Part shown: positions 5,803-9,088 of the stretch, one piece after another
Numbering within the stretch: the first letter of the stretch is position 1
Layout: each line of letters begins with the position of its first letter
Assembly (NCBI GenBank): GCA_031288935.1
Contig: JAITQL010000222.1
Span: 1 to 9,088, forward strand
Source: Tannerella sp.
GTDB lineage: Bacteria > Bacteroidota > Bacteroidia > Bacteroidales > Tannerellaceae
Length of the DNA stretch: 9,088 nt
Direction: 5' to 3'
Notes under the pieces: model-generated
The model's database searches: none
What the model was told of the DNA's origin: nothing
Seen by the model: the letters and a program-made list of their open reading frames with translations, nothing else
Program-made: the position numbers and the translations under genes

Positions 5803-6651
5803 ATGATGAAGAAGAAAGTAGCGATTCAGGGGATAATCGGCTCGTATCACGACATTGCCGCCCGTCAGTATTACGAAGGCGACGGGATTGAAATCACAGG
5901 TTGCAACACATTCAGAGACGTTGTCCGGTGCGTGCGGAACGATCCGTCCGTGACCGGGCTGATGGCGATTGAAAATACGATCGCCGGCAGTCTGTTGCAG
6001 AATCATGAACTGATACGCGAGAGCGGCTGCGTCATCGTGGGCGAATACAAGTTGCGCATCTCGCACACGCTTTCGGCGTTGCCCGGCACGACGCTGCAGG
6101 AGATAGAAGAAGTCGACTCGCATCCCATCGCCCTGATGCAGTGCGGCGATTTCCTGGACGCGATGCCGCGTGTACGGCTGGTGGAAATGGAAGACACGGC
6201 CGTGAGCGCCCGCCGGATTGCGGAAAACCGTCTGAAAGGGCACGCGGCGGTGTGCAGCAGGCAGGCGGCGGAGATTTACGGTCTGGAAGCGCTGGCCGAA
6301 GGTATTGAAACGAACAAGCGCAACTACACCCGTTTCCTGGCCATCGCCGATCGCTGGAGGGCGGAGGAATTACTGGCAGGGGTCGTGAAAAACAAGGCCT
6401 CGCTGGTCTTCGCCCTCCCCCATGCCTCCGGAAGCCTGTCGAAGGCGCTCACCATTCTGTCGTTCTACGACATGAACCTGACAAAAATCCAGTCGCTTCC
6501 CATCATTGGCCGCGAGTGGGAATACATGTTCTACATCGACCTGAGCTATACCGATTATCTTCGATACAAACAGGCGCTGGATGCCATTCTTCCCTTGACG
6601 AAAGACTTGAAAATTTTAGGAGAATATGCAGAAGGAAGACAAAGTGTGTAA
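5803..6651 (+). CDS. pheA: Prephenate dehydratase with ACT domain
   Basis: Converts prephenate to phenylpyruvate, the committed step to phenylalanine, in the cytoplasm. 282 residues, the size of a monofunctional dehydratase; there is no N-terminal chorismate mutase, which is instead fused to the DAHP synthase downstream. Seen in order: AIQGIIGSYHDIAA (7-20), AIENTIAGS (55-63), DSHP (105-108) and NYTRF (174-178), whose Thr-Arg-Phe is the signature catalytic motif. The ACT domain begins at about 198 (KASLVFALPHASGSLSKAL). Its second effector motif reads KIQSLP (228-233) where enterobacterial enzymes have ESRP, so Phe feedback is likely but with altered residues. ATGs at 5803 and 5806 are adjacent and in frame; either could start translation, and there is no clear Shine-Dalgarno. 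First enzyme gene after the attenuator; its end overlaps the next gene by 26 bp. Confidence 0.95.
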   Translation: MMKKKVAIQGIIGSYHDIAARQYYEGDGIEITGCNTFRDVVRCVRNDPSVTGLMAIENTIAGSLLQNHELIRESGCVIVGEYKLRISHTLSALPGTTLQEIEEVDSHPIALMQCGDFLDAMPRVRLVEMEDTAVSARRIAENRLKGHAAVCSRQAAEIYGLEALAEGIETNKRNYTRFLAIADRWRAEELLAGVVKNKASLVFALPHASGSLSKALTILSFYDMNLTKIQSLPIIGREWEYMFYIDLSYTDYLRYKQALDAILPLTKDLKILGEYAEGRQSV

Positions 6652-7813
6652 GGTGCGGCCGGCTGAACGGCTGGCCACGGTGAGCGAATACTATTTTTCG
6701 AGAAAACTCAGGGAAATAGCGGACATGAACGCCGCCGGCAAGCAGGTGATCAATCTGGGCGTGGGGAGTCCGGACTTGCCGCCGTCGCGGCAGGCCGTCG
6801 ACGTCCTGTGCCGGGAGGCGCGGAAGGAGCATGTGCACGGATACCAGCCTTATGTGGGCATACCGGCCTTGCGCGAAGGTTTTGCCGGATGGTATCGCAG
6901 GTGGTACGGCGTGGAACTGGATCCGAAGACGGAAATTCAGCCGCTCATCGGTTCCAAGGAAGGCATTTTGCACGTGTCGCTGGCGTTTCTGAATCCCGGC
7001 GACGGCGTGCTGGTGCCCGATCCGGGTTATCCCACCTATCGCTCCGTAAGCGCGCTGGTCGGCGCGAGGCCGCTCGCGTACACGCTGGATGAATCCCGCA
7101 GCTGGCAGCCCGACTTTGACGGGCTGGAGCGGATGGATTTACGCGGCGTAAAGCTGATGTGGACGAACTATCCCCACATGCCGACCGGCGCCGCCGCCAG
7201 CGTTGAACTGTTTGCGAAGCTGGTGGACTTCGGGCGGCGGCACGGCATCGTGATTTGTCATGACAACCCGTACAGTTTTATCCTGAACGACCGTCCGCTG
7301 AGCATATTGAGCCTGCCGGGCGCCAAGGAAATCTGTATCGAACTCAACTCGATGAGCAAGGCGCACAACATGCCCGGCTGGCGGATGGCGATGCTGGCCT
7401 CGAACGCGCAGTTCGTGCAGTGGGTGCTGAAGGTGAAGAGCAACGTCGATTCGGGGCAGTTCGGCCCCATGCAGTCGGCCGTGGCGGAAGCGCTGGCGGC
7501 GCCGGCGGAATGGTACGAGGGAATCAACCGGACGTATCGCAGCCGGCGAGACCTGGCCGGGCAGATCATGCAGGCAATGGGCTGCCGGTACGACGAACGG
7601 CAGGCGGGCATGTTCCTCTGGGGAAAAATTCCCGACGCGGCCGCGAGCGGCGAAGCCCTGGCCGACACCGTGCTGTATGAAGCCGGCGTATTCATCACGC
7701 CCGGGTTCGTATTCGGTCCGGCAGGCGACCGCTACGTGCGCCTTTCACTCTGCTGCCCCGTCGAAACGCTGGCCGGGGCGCTCCGCCGGATTCAACAGCT
7801 CCGGCAACCGTAA
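6626..7813 (+). CDS. PLP-dependent class I/II aminotransferase, probably aromatic
   Basis: 395-residue fold-type I aminotransferase. Visible features: INLGVGSPDLPPS (42-54), the GYQPYVGIPALREG segment (72-85), N181 and P183 in NYPHMPTGA, D213 in CHDNPY (pyridine nitrogen contact) with Y216, K245 in SMSKAHNMPGWR (Schiff-base lysine), R253, and R372 for the substrate carboxylate. The overall style resembles LL-diaminopimelate/aspartate aminotransferases, but the operon context points to phenylpyruvate and hydroxyphenylpyruvate, or possibly prephenate itself (the arogenate route). The sequence alone does not decide between these. AGGAG at 6618-6622 sits three bases before the ATG, unusually strong though close for this phylum, and the gene begins inside pheA, so translational coupling is likely. 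Confidence 0.9.
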   Translation: MQKEDKVCKVRPAERLATVSEYYFSRKLREIADMNAAGKQVINLGVGSPDLPPSRQAVDVLCREARKEHVHGYQPYVGIPALREGFAGWYRRWYGVELDPKTEIQPLIGSKEGILHVSLAFLNPGDGVLVPDPGYPTYRSVSALVGARPLAYTLDESRSWQPDFDGLERMDLRGVKLMWTNYPHMPTGAAASVELFAKLVDFGRRHGIVICHDNPYSFILNDRPLSILSLPGAKEICIELNSMSKAHNMPGWRMAMLASNAQFVQWVLKVKSNVDSGQFGPMQSAVAEALAAPAEWYEGINRTYRSRRDLAGQIMQAMGCRYDERQAGMFLWGKIPDAAASGEALADTVLYEAGVFITPGFVFGPAGDRYVRLSLCCPVETLAGALRRIQQLRQP

Positions 7814-7862
7814 GATTCAAATCCGAAAATTGTATATATAATAATGTAAAGTAAAAAGAAAG

Positions 7863-8933
7863 ATGGAAACATTGGAATTACAGTCAGTTTTATTACCCGG
7901 CGTGCGCGACCAGCGGCCGGTGGTGATTTCCGGCCCGTGCAGTGCGGAGACGGAAGAGCAAGTGTTGTCTACCGCCCGCAGTCTGGCGGCCAAGGGCATC
8001 CGTATTTTTCGTGCCGGCATATGGAAGCCGCGCACCAAGCCCGGCGGCTTCGAGGGGGTCGGCTCCATCGGGCTGGCGTGGCTCAAGCGCGTCAAGGAGC
8101 AGACCGGCATGTACGTGGCAACGGAAGTGGCCACGCGCGACCACGTGTTCGAGGCCTTGAAAGCCGGCATCGACCTTCTATGGATCGGCGCCCGCTCCAC
8201 CGCCAACCCCTTCATGATGCAGGATCTGGCCGACGCCCTGAAAGGCACCGACATTCCGGTGCTGATCAAGAATCCCGTCAATCCAGACCTGGAACTCTGG
8301 ATCGGAGCCATCCAGCGCATGTACGGCGCCGGCATTCGACGCCTGGGCGTGATTCACCGCGGATTCAGTTCCTACGACAAAAAGATTTACCGCAACCTCC
8401 CGCTGTGGCACATCCCGATTGAACTGCACCGCCGTTACCCGCAGCTGCCCATCTTCTGCGATCCAAGTCACATCGGAGGAAAGCGCGAGCTGATCGCCTC
8501 GCTCTGTCAGCAGGCGATGGAACTGAACTTCAACGGACTGATTATCGAGTCGCACTGCAACCCCGACGAGGCGTGGAGCGACGCCGCGCAGCAAATTACG
8601 CCGGACGTGCTGGATTACGTCCTCAATCTGCTCGTGATTCGCGATTCGACGCAGACGACGGAGAATCTGTCCGAGTTGCGCCGCCAGATCGACGGCATCG
8701 ACGAAAGTCTGCTCGAGTTACTGGCCAAGCGCATGCGCATTTCGCGCGAAATCGGCATTTACAAGATGGAGCACAACATGCCCATTCTGCAAACACCGCG
8801 CTACGGCGAGATTCTGGAAAACCGCACGAAAGCGGCCGTCGCCCTGGACATGAATCCCGACTTCATCGAGAAAATCCTGAAGGAAATTCACGAAGAATCC
8901 GTGCGCCAGCAAATGAACATCATGACGGTATAA
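7863..8933 (+). CDS. Bifunctional DAHP synthase (type I-beta) / chorismate mutase
   Basis: Residues 1-260 form a type I-beta DAHP synthase, joining phosphoenolpyruvate and erythrose 4-phosphate at the entrance to the shikimate pathway: GPCSAE (24-29), KPRTKPGGFEG (55-65), ATEVATRDH (86-94), IGARST (108-113), IKNPVN (135-140), IHRGF (164-168), CDPSHIGG (199-206) and ESHCNPDEAWSDA (229-241). Cys25, His203, Glu229 and Asp235 are candidates for the metal and active site. Residues about 268-352 are an AroQ-type chorismate mutase: LRRQID, ELLAKRM, then QTPRYGEIL and a final helix. The C-terminal fusion is typical of Bacteroidetes; in the Prevotella nigrescens enzyme, prephenate inhibits the synthase through the mutase domain, and the same is likely here. 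The ATG at 7863 follows AAAGAAAG, a weak ribosome site. The 49-bp gap to the aminotransferase gene has no terminator. Confidence 0.95.
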   Translation: METLELQSVLLPGVRDQRPVVISGPCSAETEEQVLSTARSLAAKGIRIFRAGIWKPRTKPGGFEGVGSIGLAWLKRVKEQTGMYVATEVATRDHVFEALKAGIDLLWIGARSTANPFMMQDLADALKGTDIPVLIKNPVNPDLELWIGAIQRMYGAGIRRLGVIHRGFSSYDKKIYRNLPLWHIPIELHRRYPQLPIFCDPSHIGGKRELIASLCQQAMELNFNGLIIESHCNPDEAWSDAAQQITPDVLDYVLNLLVIRDSTQTTENLSELRRQIDGIDESLLELLAKRMRISREIGIYKMEHNMPILQTPRYGEILENRTKAAVALDMNPDFIEKILKEIHEESVRQQMNIMTV

Positions 8934-9064
8934 GAAAATTCAAAGATTCAATGATTCAAAAATTCAAAGATTCGAGAATGTGCCTTGGAATGCACTCGTT
9001 CGATTCGCAGATTGAAGAAAATTCAACGATTCAACGATTCAAAAATTCAAAGATTCGAGAATGT
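8934..9064. repeat. Two 48-bp ATTCAA-rich direct repeats
   Basis: Copies at 8934-8981 and 9017-9064 differ at two positions (A/C at unit position 11, T/C at position 19). They share GAAAATTCAA at the start and GATTCGAGAATGT at the end, with the 3'-most 29 bases identical, and are built from short GATTCAA and AATTCAA words. The first copy begins immediately after the DAHP synthase stop codon. The 35-bp spacer and the tail to 9088 hold no recognisable gene; no terminator is visible, so transcription may continue to a gene beyond the window. Confidence 0.9.
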
Positions 9065-9088
9065 ATCTTGAACATTGTATTTTAAATC

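Noticed and set aside
7844..7849. Minimal ATG-TAA ORF just before the DAHP synthase gene
   Set aside because: Such a start-stop can regulate translation, but in this AT-rich spacer it is easily chance, and there is no accompanying hairpin or ribosome site.
8573..9085. 170-codon plus-strand frame overlapping the chorismate mutase domain and the terminal repeats
   Set aside because: It is a shadow in another frame of a well-supported gene, and its tail is just translated ATTCAA repeats.

Overview
The window looks like chromosomal DNA from a fairly GC-rich member of the Bacteroidales; a Tannerella- or Parabacteroides-like genome is my best guess, by inference only. The reasons are a C-terminal chorismate mutase fused to DAHP synthase (a Bacteroidetes arrangement), two TAnnTTTG promoter -7 boxes, weak or absent Shine-Dalgarno sites, a PD-(D/E)XK 'transposase-family' nuclease, and GC-rich genes set among very AT-rich spacers full of repeats.

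Layout. Positions 1-729 hold no gene. They carry ten head-to-tail 41-bp units, which decay into diverged relatives and end in a 107-bp-period tandem duplication that runs into the last codons of the first gene. Positions 723-4318 (minus strand) hold two coupled genes for exported proteins: a three-part glycoside-hydrolase-like protein (GH71/GH99/WbsX-like barrel, CBM9-like domain, short beta-helix start) and a metallophosphoesterase with a C-terminal PA14-like domain. Their stop and start overlap as TAATG. Positions 4319-4481 are a divergent spacer. Positions 4482-5441 (plus strand) encode a PD-(D/E)XK nuclease with a heptad-repeat tail; a 13-bp inverted repeat flanks this gene.

Positions 5574-8933 (plus strand) form an aromatic amino-acid operon: a promoter, a 26-residue leader peptide with ten consecutive Phe/Tyr codons, an antiterminator/terminator pair, pheA (prephenate dehydratase with an ACT domain), a class I/II aminotransferase overlapping pheA by 26 bp, and a DAHP synthase-chorismate mutase fusion. 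Together these cover entry into the shikimate pathway, chorismate to prephenate, prephenate to phenylpyruvate, and a probable transamination. Prephenate dehydrogenase (tyrA) is not in the window. The end (8934-9088) carries two 48-bp ATTCAA-rich direct repeats.

The strongest find is the ribosome-mediated attenuator in front of pheA. All its parts are readable: the Phe/Tyr sensor run, an antiterminator strand inside the end of the leader ORF, and a terminator stem followed by nine T.
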